Source of the DNA: Blumeriella jaapii
Lineage: Eukaryota; Ascomycota; Leotiomycetes; Helotiales; Drepanopezizaceae
Assembly (NCBI GenBank): GCA_009599575.1
Contig: VWND01000022.1
Coordinates: 453,001-517,000 of the forward strand
Direction of reading: 5' to 3'
DNA: 64,000 nt
This document shows positions 46,065-57,190 of this stretch, piece by piece. How positions within the stretch are numbered: position 1 is the first letter of the stretch; every line of letters begins with the position of its first letter. The notes under the pieces are model-generated. The model was not told where the DNA came from and searched no databases. It saw only the letters and a list, made by a program, of their open reading frames with translations. Both the position numbers and the translations under genes were made by a program.

Positions 46065-49034
46065 ATGGCGGATACTGCGGACCACGGTGATTCAGTAGCG
46101 GCGGCAGCAGCTCAGCGCATAAAAACATCCCAATCGCGAGGAACATGTGCCAGAATTATTCGATACATCTTTATAGTTACGCTTGCGATCTATTCCTTAG
46201 TCGGCATTGTCAATACCGCCGTACTTCCCGGGCCTAGGTCTACCATACAGGACAGTGTTCGGCAAGGGAGTACTCGGCGCATGAGCCATGTCTTTACAGT
46301 TTATGACGATATTTCGGATGACGAAGAACTGCCGATGTCTTATGATTCCGTACAAGATAAAGCTTTGAGATTTGTAACAACGACTGTAGAAGTTTGCTTT
46401 GCCAAGCCGACCATTTTGACCTTTACCAACAATCGAGACAGCAAGTAAGCAACTTATACTTCTAGCTCCAAACAAAAATAGCCAGCTAAACATGACTAGG
46501 TCAACTCTTCCATCTTCATCTGAGCTCACAGTCGTGGAGGAGTCGCCAAAATGGTGGATCCGACTATTCCAATCGTTGAAAGCGTCAACAGCGGCCCAAG
46601 GACACCACTCAACTCGATTTGACGGATCCGCGAAAAGCCAAAGCAGCACGGAGATTCTTACAACAGGATGGATCAGTACAGAAGTTGAAGAAGCAACCAA
46701 GGCATCTCATAATGAGGCCAAAAAGAGTCAAATTCCCAAGGATAAGGAGGATAAGAGGACCGCAAACGAAGAGAAAGAACAATCAGGGGACAGTAAGGAG
46801 CGCAGCCAAGCACCCGAGAAGTCGCAGAACAAAGGATCTGACATCAGGGGTGAAGCAAAGCTGAATGTAAAGAACGATCCCAAGGCAGCGAGATCCGCAG
46901 AGGGAGAAGATGGAGAAGATGGAGAAGATGGAGAAGATGGAGAAGGCACATCCACATCAAAGGATCCGTCAACTTCCAGCGCCTCATATGAGTAAGTAGA
47001 GGTTATCCTCTAACCTAACTCAAAAGATCACGGCTGAGAAGAAATAGGAAATTCTCTCAAGATCCAGGCCTAGGAGAACCGACAAATTTCTTGAACAAAA
47101 GGTCTGGTTACTTCTGGGAAGTCATAAAACACTTCTTATCCCGAGAAAAAGCAGAAGTCCAGCCTACGTCAACGCTTGAAGTCCACGCCGAGTACCGGAA
47201 AGGCGCCCGCTTGGAAGATGCGCCTACGGATACGTTACACGCGAAAAAAAATGCAATTCCATCATCAGTTGGTGACGCAGAAAACGAAGTAACAACCTCT
47301 TCAAAAGACCGCGACAAGTTCGCTGAAGAAAGAGCTCAATCAACAATTGGAAGGGTCCTGCAAACGGCGTCTGCGGGTGCAAGAAACAAGATTTCATCAG
47401 AGAAGCAATCAGTCGCTGAAGTCGCTGACTTGCATGGAATGGAGGCCTTGTTAAAAGACTACTCCGAATTCGCTAAAAATAGAGCGAAATCAGTGGGTGA
47501 AAGCGTCTTGCAAAAGGCTTCTGCGAGTAAGCAGTCAGCTTGTGACTCGCAGCACGCTATGGAGACCTCCCTAAAAGACTACTCCGAATTTGCTCAAAAT
47601 AGAGCGAAATCAGTGGGTGAAAGCGTCTTGCAAAAGGCTTCTGCGAGTAAGCAGTCAGCTTGTGACTCGCAGCACGCTATGGAGACCTCCTTAGAAGACT
47701 ACTCCGAATTTGCTCAAAATAGAGCGAAATCAGTGGTTGGAAGTGTCTTACATAAGGCATCTGCGAGTAAGCAGTCAGTTTTCGACTCGCAGCACGCTAT
47801 GGAGACCTCCCTAAAAGACTACTCCGAATCTGCTCAAAAAAGATTGAAATCAGTGGTTGAAAATGTCTTACATAAGGCATCTGCGAGTAAGCAGTCAGTT
47901 TTCGACTCGCAGAACGATATAAAGAGCTCTTTGAAAAACTACTATTCTGAGACGGTTGAAAAGAGAGCGAAATCAATTGTAGAAAGTGTCTTGCTAGAAG
48001 CATCTAAATGGGTCCCTGGAACTCCAGAGGGGAAATTGAAGACTAAACCAAATCCTTGGAGGGCTCCAGCAACCCAAAAGTTCTCACCAACTTCGGAAAG
48101 CCACCCCTCCAAGACAGATGCGCCGTCTAAGAAAACACAGATTGACAGTCCTTCTTGGCCGAGTTCAGATATCCGAGGGAGATCGACAGAAATCATTTCT
48201 GAATCATACAAACCGAGGCAGGGCCCAAAGGTCGCTCCGGATAACCAAGATCAAGAGTCCGAGAGAAAGACTTTTGACGCAGAGTCGAGAAGTTCTTTAC
48301 ACGAGAAGGAGGCTACAGGCCAATCGACTGAGAGCAATGCTGGTCTTTGGCAATGGGTTAGTGGATGGGCTGGTTATTTCAAGTTTGGACGTATTTCTAA
48401 AGACAGTGGGTCCAATTATTCAGCCTCCAAGCCCAAAGCTGACCCTACTGAAGCCGGGAACTTCAAGCCTGGCTTGTTCGACAACCCGGACGAGAAGGCC
48501 AAGAACCTAGGCGATCAAACCAAGACGACGAAGAAACAGCAAGCTGAAGCTTCTCTCGAGATGGTAACCGCTTTGTGTTCTGTCATCGACCAGCTGATGG
48601 CCGAGGGCAACAGCCATCACGCCAATATTACCAAGTTACAGAACTCATGGCGTGGTATCGGTTCCTCCACGCAAGTTATTGATTCTCACGCGATTATCAG
48701 TCAGATGTCCCGGGAGAATCACGCTCGTGATCGCCTTCAGACCTATCCCGGAATAGTACACAGATTCCACGTCCTAGTAAATGACCTTACAGATTTTTCA
48801 TTGGAGGTTCTGGGTATGACTACCACTGAAAAGACGGCCTTGAGCTGGCTGAAGAACAGTGTGTTGGCTAGGGTTGCGGCTCTTGTGCGCGAGGTTAAGC
48901 AGAGACCGCGTTTTCCGTATGATGGCGAGCTGGTCTCTGAGGGGTTTCATGACCAGTTTTTGACGGAATGCAAGTCCAGGTTGCAAAATGCTAAGTTTGT
49001 ATTGGAGCTGTTCGTCGGTTTAAGAGAACTGTAA
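46065..49034 (+). CDS. membrane-anchored protein with 40-residue tandem repeats
   Basis: Exons 46065-46444, 46500-46991 and 47048-49034; introns of 55 and 56 bases with GTAAGC and GTAAGT donors; 952 residues. One hydrophobic segment lies at about residues 31-52 (IIRYIFIVTLAIYSLVGIV). A very polar Lys/Glu/Ser region follows, ending in a short GEDGED repeat (about 46905-46945). Then four consecutive 120-base units from 47457 to 47936 plus flanking diverged copies encode 40-residue repeats with the core RAKSVGESVLQKASASKQSA. The first two units differ at only a few bases, so the duplication is recent. A Ser/Pro-rich linker and a folded-looking 150-residue C-terminus follow. The repeats look amphipathic and helical, like LEA- or apolipoprotein-type helices, but I recognise no family. 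A role at membranes or in stress is conjecture. Confidence 0.75.
47457..47936 (+). repeat. four 120-base coding tandem repeats
   Basis: Units are 47457-47576, 47577-47696, 47697-47816 and 47817-47936, each exactly 120 bases and in frame, with a fifth diverged, truncated unit to about 48009 and an older diverged one before 47457. Units one and two differ mainly at AATTC/AATTT, GCTAAAA/GCTCAAA and CCCTAAAAG/CCTTAGAAG. Units three and four are more diverged. Confidence 0.9.
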
Positions 49035-49795
49035 TATATATATGTCCATTTGATTTAGCTGGTTTTTCCTGCAGTAATCGAGCTTCTCCCTGGAAATGTT
49101 TCAAACCCAGCTCAGTATGACCACGGATGTCACTTATGCCTTGCATCCGACTTCCAATGCAGAACATACTACTCGAAAATGTATACACCTGGCGATACGT
49201 ACCTCTGACCGCTCATGACGCATAAAAATTGACCGAAACCCAAAGTGGATACGGGGACGACGATGGTGGAAGAGATAGGTATAGCTACATTATTTGAGCC
49301 ATCAAAGTTATCACATCCCGCAATAAGAGATAAAAACATGTACGGAATTGCTTTTCTACGCTTTGATTTTCTCTCTCGCTATATACGCTTTCACTGCGTA
49401 GACGTAGACTAAAAGAAAAGCAATACATTTAAATGAAGCTTATCGAGACACAAAAGCTCGCACGATAATAGATTGCTATTGTTTGGAAGTTATTTAAAGC
49501 TATCTCGTATTTGGCTGAAAAAAATGTTCATCAGATATCTGTGCGTAAATCCTTGCTTATTTTTATGTGACAACGCCCATGTAAATGCCCCTTGTTATAA
49601 AGTAACGCACGGATGTAAAGATAACATCATTTCGCACAAGCATTATAGTGCAACGCGTGCTTGTAAGTGATTGACAACCGGCAAATACTAGTTCGAGCTA
49701 ATCGGTTGATCAGTGACTCAACTCACCTCTGCTCCTAGCTTTATCCCAGCGCTCAGGTACTCAAGATGCGGTGATGCCCAGCGCGCACGTAACGT

Positions 49796-49880
49796 GGAAC
49801 CTTCTTGGACAATTCCCGATCCTCGGACGGATGTATCTCCGGTTCAACACATTTGACCAGGCATCTTCCTGGTTATCTGA
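49796..49880 (+). repeat. 85-base dispersed repeat, copy a
   Basis: Core words GGACGGATGTATCTCCGGTTC and CATCTTCCTGGT reappear in copies b and c. Identity looks around two thirds, so this is an old or mutated element. Confidence 0.5.
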
Positions 49881-49944
49881 TGTGGCTTCTGACGGTGCTA
49901 GTCTTCGCGCTTACACACTCAAAAAAGGTGCAACCGTTTTCGAA

Positions 49945-50030
49945 GAATCCAGAACCTTGGACGGAGGTTTGTCCGGTCCAAGCTATGCGACCATGCATCT
50001 TCCTGGTCATCTGATACGGCTTTTGATAAT
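49945..50030 (+). repeat. 85-base dispersed repeat, copy b
   Basis: Shares CTTGGACGGAGGTTTGTCCGG and CATGCATCTTCCTGGTCATC with copy a, about 150 bases upstream, in the same orientation. Confidence 0.5.
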
Positions 50031-51300
50031 GACCTATACGAGAAGAAGTCGTAAAAGCTATTCGAATGACATGACAGATACTGCGGCCAAAATCGAAAAG
50101 CTGGTTCAAGTCTTAATATTATTAATTTATACGTCAAATTAAGGATCAATTATACGAAAATGCTTTTTAGGTGCACAACTGGCGTAACAGAGATTTTTTG
50201 CATTTTACCGATATCGAGATATAAGACATAGCAATATTCATATATAAATTCATTGATATTAGGTATCTATATCTGAGGCTTTGATATCTGTGTTTGTATT
50301 CACATCTAATATTCTTGCCTAATTGTTCCTGTTACGGGCATATATGAAAAAACGCAGCTGCCCCTCGGGATGCGAGGCCGTCGACGACGACGACCTCGTG
50401 GGATAACTTATTACTTGTGTGCGTGCCCAGTATGAACCTTCAGCTTTTTGATTACAATCAGCTTTTTCTTCTCCGCCAGGAAAAAATAATTGTATTTGAA
50501 AAGTCTGAAGAGCCAAAATTAAGCAATAGACACGTTGCGACTTCCAAGAAATTCTTTTTACCGGTGTGCCGGGCTTGTTTTCTCTACGATTACGTATAAA
50601 ACTATGACTTGCCTGACAAAAGTACACCTACTAATATTTAAAAGAATTGTAGTAGAGAAAAAAATAGGGGTGGGGGGGGGGGGGGAGGGGGGAATCGACA
50701 GCCCGACAATCCCAAACCCGGTACAGCGCCTTCGAATAACCGCCCGACCGAATACATCCGACTCATTTGGCAGAGGAAAAGATATCGGTGAAACAAATAA
50801 ATTGAATGCTGCAAGCAATTACAATGAATCTGCGTATATGAACAGACGTTCGAAAGACAACTCGGCGTCGCTAACGTAACTGGAAATTCTGAAAATGCTT
50901 TTGTTAGTATTATAGTCAGGTTCGCGCACGTGTTGTATGCGAGTGCGATACAACATTATTCATATCTAAAGATTGCTGCAGCAAAGAGATCTCTCGGAAG
51001 TTTATTCAATTATGTGTGTTCTATCTAGTTGATTAATATACTCAAACCCCTGAATCAATCCGACTCATCACATTTGCTGTACAACTCGTACGATAAAATT
51101 GCTTTTGATCCGTCCTAAGCAAGAATTCCCATCCTATTTCATCTGCGTCGGAGTTCAGACAGCTTCTAAATATTCTAAGAAAACTGGAATACTGCGGAAT
51201 CAAAGATCGGGATTGTACGAATTGAAAATGCTTTTCCCGAATCGTGGTTTCTACTCTTTTAATACGTATGTACTTTGTAACCTTGGAATCATCGAAGGCC

Positions 51301-51497
51301 ACTTTACAAATACAACGGAAAACCATCCCGCCCTTAGAGGAAGGGCTCAAATAACGGGCCCATTGGCCAAACTTTTTTTACATAACTGCTTTCTCAAGGG
51401 CTTTACCTTTGAAATCCCCAGCTTAGCACGTCTTATGCCCTACGGGAGGCTGAGGTGGCTTGCCCCTCCTGACGTAAAACAATATCATCATCATTAA
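51301..51497 (+). repeat. tailed repeat family, copy 1
   Basis: Starts ACTTTACAAATACAACGG, contains AACCATCCCGCC, CATAACTGCTTTCTC and the well kept word CCCCAGCTTAGCACGTCT, and ends in an ATCATCATCATT tail. Matches copies 2-4. Confidence 0.7.
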
Positions 51498-52666
51498 GAT
51501 GAAAAACGCGTCGGGGAAAATCATAAAGTTTTGGTGGCGGTCTTTTATTAGCCCCTCTTCCCTATTTTTGTCATCTTTCGCAATTTGCTGTGCCCCCTGT
51601 AGGCGCAGCTCTGCCGATAGGGTGGTCTGCGATGTTCCGATTACCTTTATACTTTGTAATTCTCGATACAACGAATAAGCTAAAGTATACGATGTATGTT
51701 ATTCGGGACTAAATCGTACACGAAGTATACCACCAACCTTAACTTCGGCATTTTCACAGCTACACACACAGCCAGCAGCATTCTCAATTCCACCACCCAT
51801 CAACCCAGCTAATACTTTTTCATACTGGAATACCCACCCGTTCGATTTCCGAGAGCATGCCAATCAATAGCAGAAAAGCACACTGCCCCAGCTTCTCCCG
51901 GCTCGCATAATATGGCATGGATACCGCCTCCTAAAGACCTTCAGATACGAGGTGACAACAAGCCACGTGAACATGGGGGTACCGGCCGCGGAAAGGTAAA
52001 ACCTTTTTCGTACAAGGAATGATATTTCAAGGGGCTTTGTTTATGCATACATGGATACTTGACAATGCGACTTTGATTCTTTGACCCGACGTTTTTTGTT
52101 GATTTTTTTGCGGTGCTTTCCGCACAGGTACTCTTGATGTTAGTTCCGTGGTTTATCACACGTGGTTTGTATTAATAGAGCGGGAGATTTGCATCTTACC
52201 TATTGATTAGTGGAACTGTACTCTTTGACAGTTCTTAGCGGTACCCTTTGACAAAACCCTTGTAAGATTTAAACTTTTAATACTATACTATGTACACAGA
52301 CCAGAATCCTCTGCCCCCAAATACGAAGCATTATTCAGAATCCCTTGTGCCAAGTCTATGATCCCAGTGTTTATCCCCCCCACTGAATAGAGGTTAAGCC
52401 CCTGCACAGGCGTACGATTCTCCTACCAGTCAGATCAGCCTTGAATCATTTTCGATTACAAAGATGTACCCTTAATGCAGGGGGAGATATGACGAGCTGA
52501 AGAAGCAATTTACTTCTCACTAGCGAACCCGGGCCTGACTCTTTGATGTTTCTACCGATTTGAGCGCCGCAAATTCGTATCCAGGGCCGGTTACTAGTGT
52601 GTTGTAGAGGCGATGAGTGTAGCGATGAAATCATGGAGCGGAGATAAGCAAAGTAGCAATGCAATG

Positions 52667-52673
52667 TATATAA
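52667..52673 (+). promoter_or_regulatory. TATA box of the cysteine-rich secreted protein gene
   Basis: TATATAA, 175 bases before the ATG at 52848, followed by a C/A- and C/T-rich leader (CATCACC, CACACAATCC). Spacing and leader are typical of expressed fungal genes. Confidence 0.5.
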
Positions 52674-52847
52674 GACTTCCCCGATGCCATTGAACGCTTG
52701 CTATCAAACACAACTTCACTTTCAGATCATCACCCCATCTCCATCATCATTCGATCTCAAGATCTTTCAATCACTCAGCATCTATCATCCAATCCTATCC
52801 CATCAACCTAAATCAACCATCACACAATCCTGCCTCCAGACCTAGCC

Positions 52848-53177
52848 ATGCATTCCTCCATCCTTCTCGCAATCATCTCAGCCCTCAGCTTGACACCTTT
52901 GTAAGCATACATCCCCCCCTTTCCAAACTCCCCAAAAGAAATCAGCAGAGCTGATCCCAGCTTCAGAGTCCACGCAGCCACCGTCCAGTGCGCAGCTGTC
53001 AACCGCGACCAGTCGTACAACACCCACGCCACATCCGTCTACACTCGGAAGGCGTGCGGATGGCCTGGCGTGAACGGGTATACCTTCGTCCATAGCAACG
53101 GGCAGCTGTGCTGCGGTTTTACGGGGAGCAGGGACATCTTTGTTTCGCATTGCGAATTTAACGCGCAGCCTTGCTAG
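52848..53177 (+). CDS. small cysteine-rich secreted protein (effector-like)
   Basis: Exon 1 52848-52900, intron 52901-52966 (66 bases, GTAAGC..TTCAG), exon 2 52967-53177; 87 residues. Residues 1-21 are a strong signal peptide ending VHA. The mature protein of about 66 residues has six cysteines at 26, 48, 66, 67, 80 and 87, including a CC pair and a C-terminal Cys, enough for three disulphides. No known domain is recognised. A second acceptor at 52960 would add two residues (FFR instead of L) in the same frame. A TATATAA box and a clean C-rich leader stand upstream. The gene is GC-rich compared with the AT-rich repeat block on both sides. Such proteins are often host-interaction effectors or antimicrobial peptides; function here is unknown and that label is inference. 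Confidence 0.72.
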
Positions 53178-54323
53178 ATTTTGCCAGCGGCGGATCACTT
53201 GGGAGGAAAACGATATGTGTGGATGTATCGGCTGAGAGAGCAAAGGGTTTTACTTTTCCTTTTTGCTATTGTTTGCCAGTATAGACAGAAATCCAAACGC
53301 GTGTTATCATCATCCTTTTGTGATCTGCGGTTAAAAGTGTTTTCGTGTATTCAAATCGAAGTTATAAGCGCCTTGGCGCTATAGACACTATGCACACGGT
53401 TTTCGTCACGGTACCATCTGAAATAGAAATCAAACGGTACGTTCTTGTATTCACTGATTTTAGAAAGCTACAACGTGCGGCAATGTAAACGTAACCATTC
53501 CTCGGTAGTATTGTACCTGGGGATGCTTTTAGCCGAGGCGAGGCAAGCTCGCTAAGCTTTGTAAGAGCTTCTGGCCCTCTGACAGCTTCCGTACTTGGAA
53601 GTAAGTCAATAATCCCCAGCTCTTCTGATAATCAGACTTGCGTGCGCTGTCATGCTTTAATGGTTTACCTTTTCTTTCCACCGTCCCTTTTCCCAATTGT
53701 CTCATCAACTGTCACTTTGTAGAAAAAAACGCACGGCAGAAGTGTGTAAAGCTCTTCTACTTTAGAAAAAGCTTGCTGACTTAGGAAATGGCTTTTGTTA
53801 ATCCAGGGGAAAGCTGCTGGTTTGAACGGAGATGCTTAGGATATTTGCTGTAGCCTGCACTCGAAGAGAGCTTTCCAGTAATCTATCCCCTAGCTTTTGT
53901 AAGAAGCGTGGAAAACACGGAAGCTACTATAAATCACGTTTAAATTCAAAAGTACACACCCATCCAACTACCCCGAGCCAACTATCCAAATCTCAAAGGT
54001 AGAATATTTGTAGCTATGATTCCAAGCTCTTTTCGAATTGCCAAACTTGTGTGAACTCCATGTCTCAATCTATATTAATTTGGACACCGAAAGCATTAAA
54101 CTATTTTGGAAAATTGAACGCGGACCAGTTCGCGAAGCTACTCCACACCACTGAGTTCTACTCTTCTACCTGCCCTAGGTAGAATTTGGGGCAGCGTGTT
54201 GCCGACCCAGGGGAAAAACTTCAAACATGGTATTACTAACGATTCGGGATTTTGATAGAAAAAGTGGAGGATTTCCAACAGTCAGCTACTTTAGCTTTGA
54301 CACTTTTGCCTTTTCGAAGTTTG

Positions 54324-54554
54324 ACTTCACGAACACATTGGAGAACCATCCGGCCTGTAGGGGAAAGGCTCAAATAGCGGACCATTTGTCACACATTTCT
54401 TTTATATAACTGCTTTTTCGAAGGTTTTTGTATGTAAAAATCCCCAGCTTAGCACGTCTCCAATGCTTCGCGGGAGGCTTGAGGTTGCGCAGTTTCACTG
54501 CCCCCTTCAGACGCTAAATAATATCATTATTATTATCATCATCATTATTATTTA
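54324..54554 (+). repeat. tailed repeat family, copy 2
   Basis: Begins ACTTCACGAACACATTGG, contains GAACCATCCGGCCTGTAGGGG, ATATAACTGCTTTTTCGAAGG, CCCCAGCTTAGCACGTCT and ends in a mixed ATT/ATC tail after CAGACGCTAAATAATATC. Confidence 0.7.
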
Positions 54555-54740
54555 TTTTAAAGTCAATATATATTTACCTTAGCTTATTAAACATTATTCT
54601 TAACAAGTGTTTCTTCGCCTGGATTGGATTGTGTATGGGTTTCCATCAGATAGCAATTTCGATCCAACTCATTTTCTACTAGACAGTTGAAATCCGCGGT
54701 CCGTTTCATGCACACAACGTGGGAGCGAACACTGATGAGT

Positions 54741-54947
54741 ACAATAATGATATTGTTTAATGTCTGGAGAGGCTAATGAAACTGAGCAATCTAGAAGCCC
54801 CCGTAAGGCATGAAAAAAAGTGTTAAGCTAGGGATATATACATGTGTAAACCCTTTGAAAAAGCAGTTATGTAAAAGAAATACGTGACAAATGTGCGATA
54901 TTCAAGCCCGTCCCCTACAGGCGGGAATGGTCTTCATGGCGTTTGAG
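54741..54947 (-). repeat. tailed repeat family, copy 3, inverted
   Basis: On the minus strand it reads CCATTCCCGCCTGTAGGGG, CATAACTGCTTTTTCAAAGG, CCTAGCTTAACACTT and ends ACATTAAACAATATCATTATT. It faces copy 2 tail to tail across about 190 bases. Confidence 0.7.
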
Positions 54948-56698
54948 AGGTAACCCCGACTGAGGGCGTATACATTGTATTCTCTGGGTAGCAACTAATT
55001 TCATTTGCAAGAAAATCATCCAGATTCGATATCTGGCAAAAAGGGCCATAAACGAATGTTTTATTACGTAGTCAAGACAGAGTGTTTCCAACACTCATAG
55101 AGACCAGTTTTATCTCAAGCGTTTGCTGGGATGGAGGAGGGAGAACTTAATCCTCAAGCAAGGCCCACGACTCGAGATCAATATCGAGGTTTAGGCTTAC
55201 AAATCAGGAAGTTCCTTATTCTTTAATCGCGTAGATCGATAAACGCAAAATCGACGACGGGCAAATATGTATAGCAGAGGAACTTGGAACGACAGTAAGG
55301 GTACAAGTGGGAAACCGAGTAAAACAAATCATTTCCGTGTGTAATAGGGAATCCAAAGTCTCAAAATTTCACGATTCTCAAAACCAAAAAAAGGGTCGTA
55401 GATTGAAAAGCAATAGCTCAAAGAAGAAGGCACATTCCCCCTTTTCTCCTACTTCAAATGTCGATCCACTTGTCGTACTTATCTATCTGTCCCCCCGCCC
55501 CCCCTCTTCTCCCCACTCCCTCACGGCGCGGCAAACTCGCCTCTGATCCATCTCATCTCATCTCCACTCCACAAAACCACATACCCGGTCTGCCAGATAG
55601 CAAGCATAGCGAAACGTTTCTCTTCTACGGCCCCATTCCCAACTTGACCAACCACGCGCCTCCGCGTACCAGAAAAAGATACGATTCAGTGGCATCAAGC
55701 ACCGCCCCTTCAGAACTCGAGTAAAATTAATTGCCGAAAGTGTTTGCATATGCCTTATCTAAGGCGCGACGTGTCGAACAACTTCTGAATCATAATCACA
55801 AATGTACAGATTCTCCACACGCTTTTTGCTTTGAGTTCAAAGCATAATCGACTGAAAAAAAAAGGTTCGAACAAATGATCTGAAACGCTGTGCTACAGAA
55901 TATTACAAGACGTGCTAACTGGTGCATGACATGCGTCCTACGGAACTACTATCCGAAACACTTTTAGAAAAGTGGAAGAGCAAAAGCAGTATTCAGTTTA
56001 AAGCTATTAATAGCCGTCAATGTCGAAAGAAAGTATCGGTTACTTTATCGGTGAATCGTAGAAATTGTTTACACAGCTACAGAAAGCTGACAGAAAATAC
56101 GCGTAGCACGCGTCCGGCAAAAGAGTGCGAGCGATCCGCTTGATAAAATCTGGCTGTTGAAGAAGCTTAAAGCGTGTCTTTCTAAGTCGCAATGCTCTTT
56201 TTCAGAAAAGGCTGTTTTGACGTCGTTAACATGGGGGCGAAGTGTGAAAGGTAAATGTTGTTATACAAAATGTACAGTATATTTCTATAACTTTGTGACG
56301 ACTCTAAGCGATGGGATCGCGGTTTCACGTAAACGATGGGAGTGATAAGATGTGACGAAGAATCTTAAAAATACATTTTAGTAGTGCTGTAACAATATCT
56401 CGTATAGTACCGCACAAAAGGGTCCTGGGAGAACGAGCACCTTATACGAGCGGCGGTACGAGTAAGTGCTCGCATAGCGAAGCGCGCCAAGACACTACTA
56501 GTGCGCAAGGTTTCACCGGCCTGGCGGGAGCCGAGCGAGTCAGTACGAGCAGAGAGCATGTGAGCAAGTTGGTCACAAACTTCGCTAACTTTGCTAAACG
56601 ATAATTCTTCCGACCGATGTTTCACAGTGCTGGGAATTGTCTTTGGGTTTTACAGGCTGGGCACTCCGGGTGTGGTGGAGCTTATCGCACCCGTGACC

Positions 56699-56790
56699 CA
56701 GACTCTGCTCGATAAGTTCCGGTCCTTCGGACGAACGTATCTCCGGTCCATGTCACCTGACGATGATACATTTTCCTGGTCTTTCAGCAC
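56699..56790 (+). repeat. 85-base dispersed repeat, copy c
   Basis: Shares GGTCCTTCGGACGAACGTATCTCCGGTCC-like words with copy a (CGTATCTCCGGTC core) and TTTTCCTGGTC with the right part of copies a and b. Confidence 0.45.
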
Positions 56791-56931
56791 AAAGAATTAG
56801 ATTTACGTTTTCCAAAACACCAAACGATCGATGGAAGATTGCCAGATATGAACTACTAAACATCCGGAGTAAAGCATTCACTGTGATTTTAGCGAGCGCG
56901 TTTGGAAAGCTATAACATATGATTGCGAGAG

Positions 56932-56935
56932 CATC

Positions 56936-56988
<53 letters not shown>

Positions 56989-57190
56989 ATTATTGTTTAA
57001 CGTTTGGAGGGGGGGCAGTGAAAACTGCGCTACCTCAAGCCTCACATAAGGCATGAAAGACGTGCTGAGCGGGGAATTTTTACATATATGAAATCTTCGA
57101 AAACGCAAGTATATGAAAGAAAAATATGACAAGTGTCCGCTATCTGAGCCTTTTTCTAACAGGCGGGATGGGTTTTCATGGAGTTCGTGA
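56932..57190 (-). repeat. tailed repeat family, copy 4, inverted, with long (GAT)n tail
   Basis: On the minus strand it reads AACCCATCCCGCCTGTTAG, CCCCGCTCAGCACGTCT, CCTTATGTGAGGCTTGAGG and CAAACGTTAAACAATAATATC, then an (ATC)n tail of about 55 bases (56932-56990). This is the longest tail of the four copies. Confidence 0.7.

Larger units (their letters stand above)
49035..52847. other. AT-rich repeat block, left part
   Basis: No intact gene. It contains two diverged copies of an 85-base repeat (about 49796-49880 and 49945-50030), a G-run at about 50670-50692, and one copy of a roughly 200-base repeat with an (ATC)n tail (51301-51497). The final 180 bases are the promoter and leader of the secreted protein gene at 52848. 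Confidence 0.5.
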
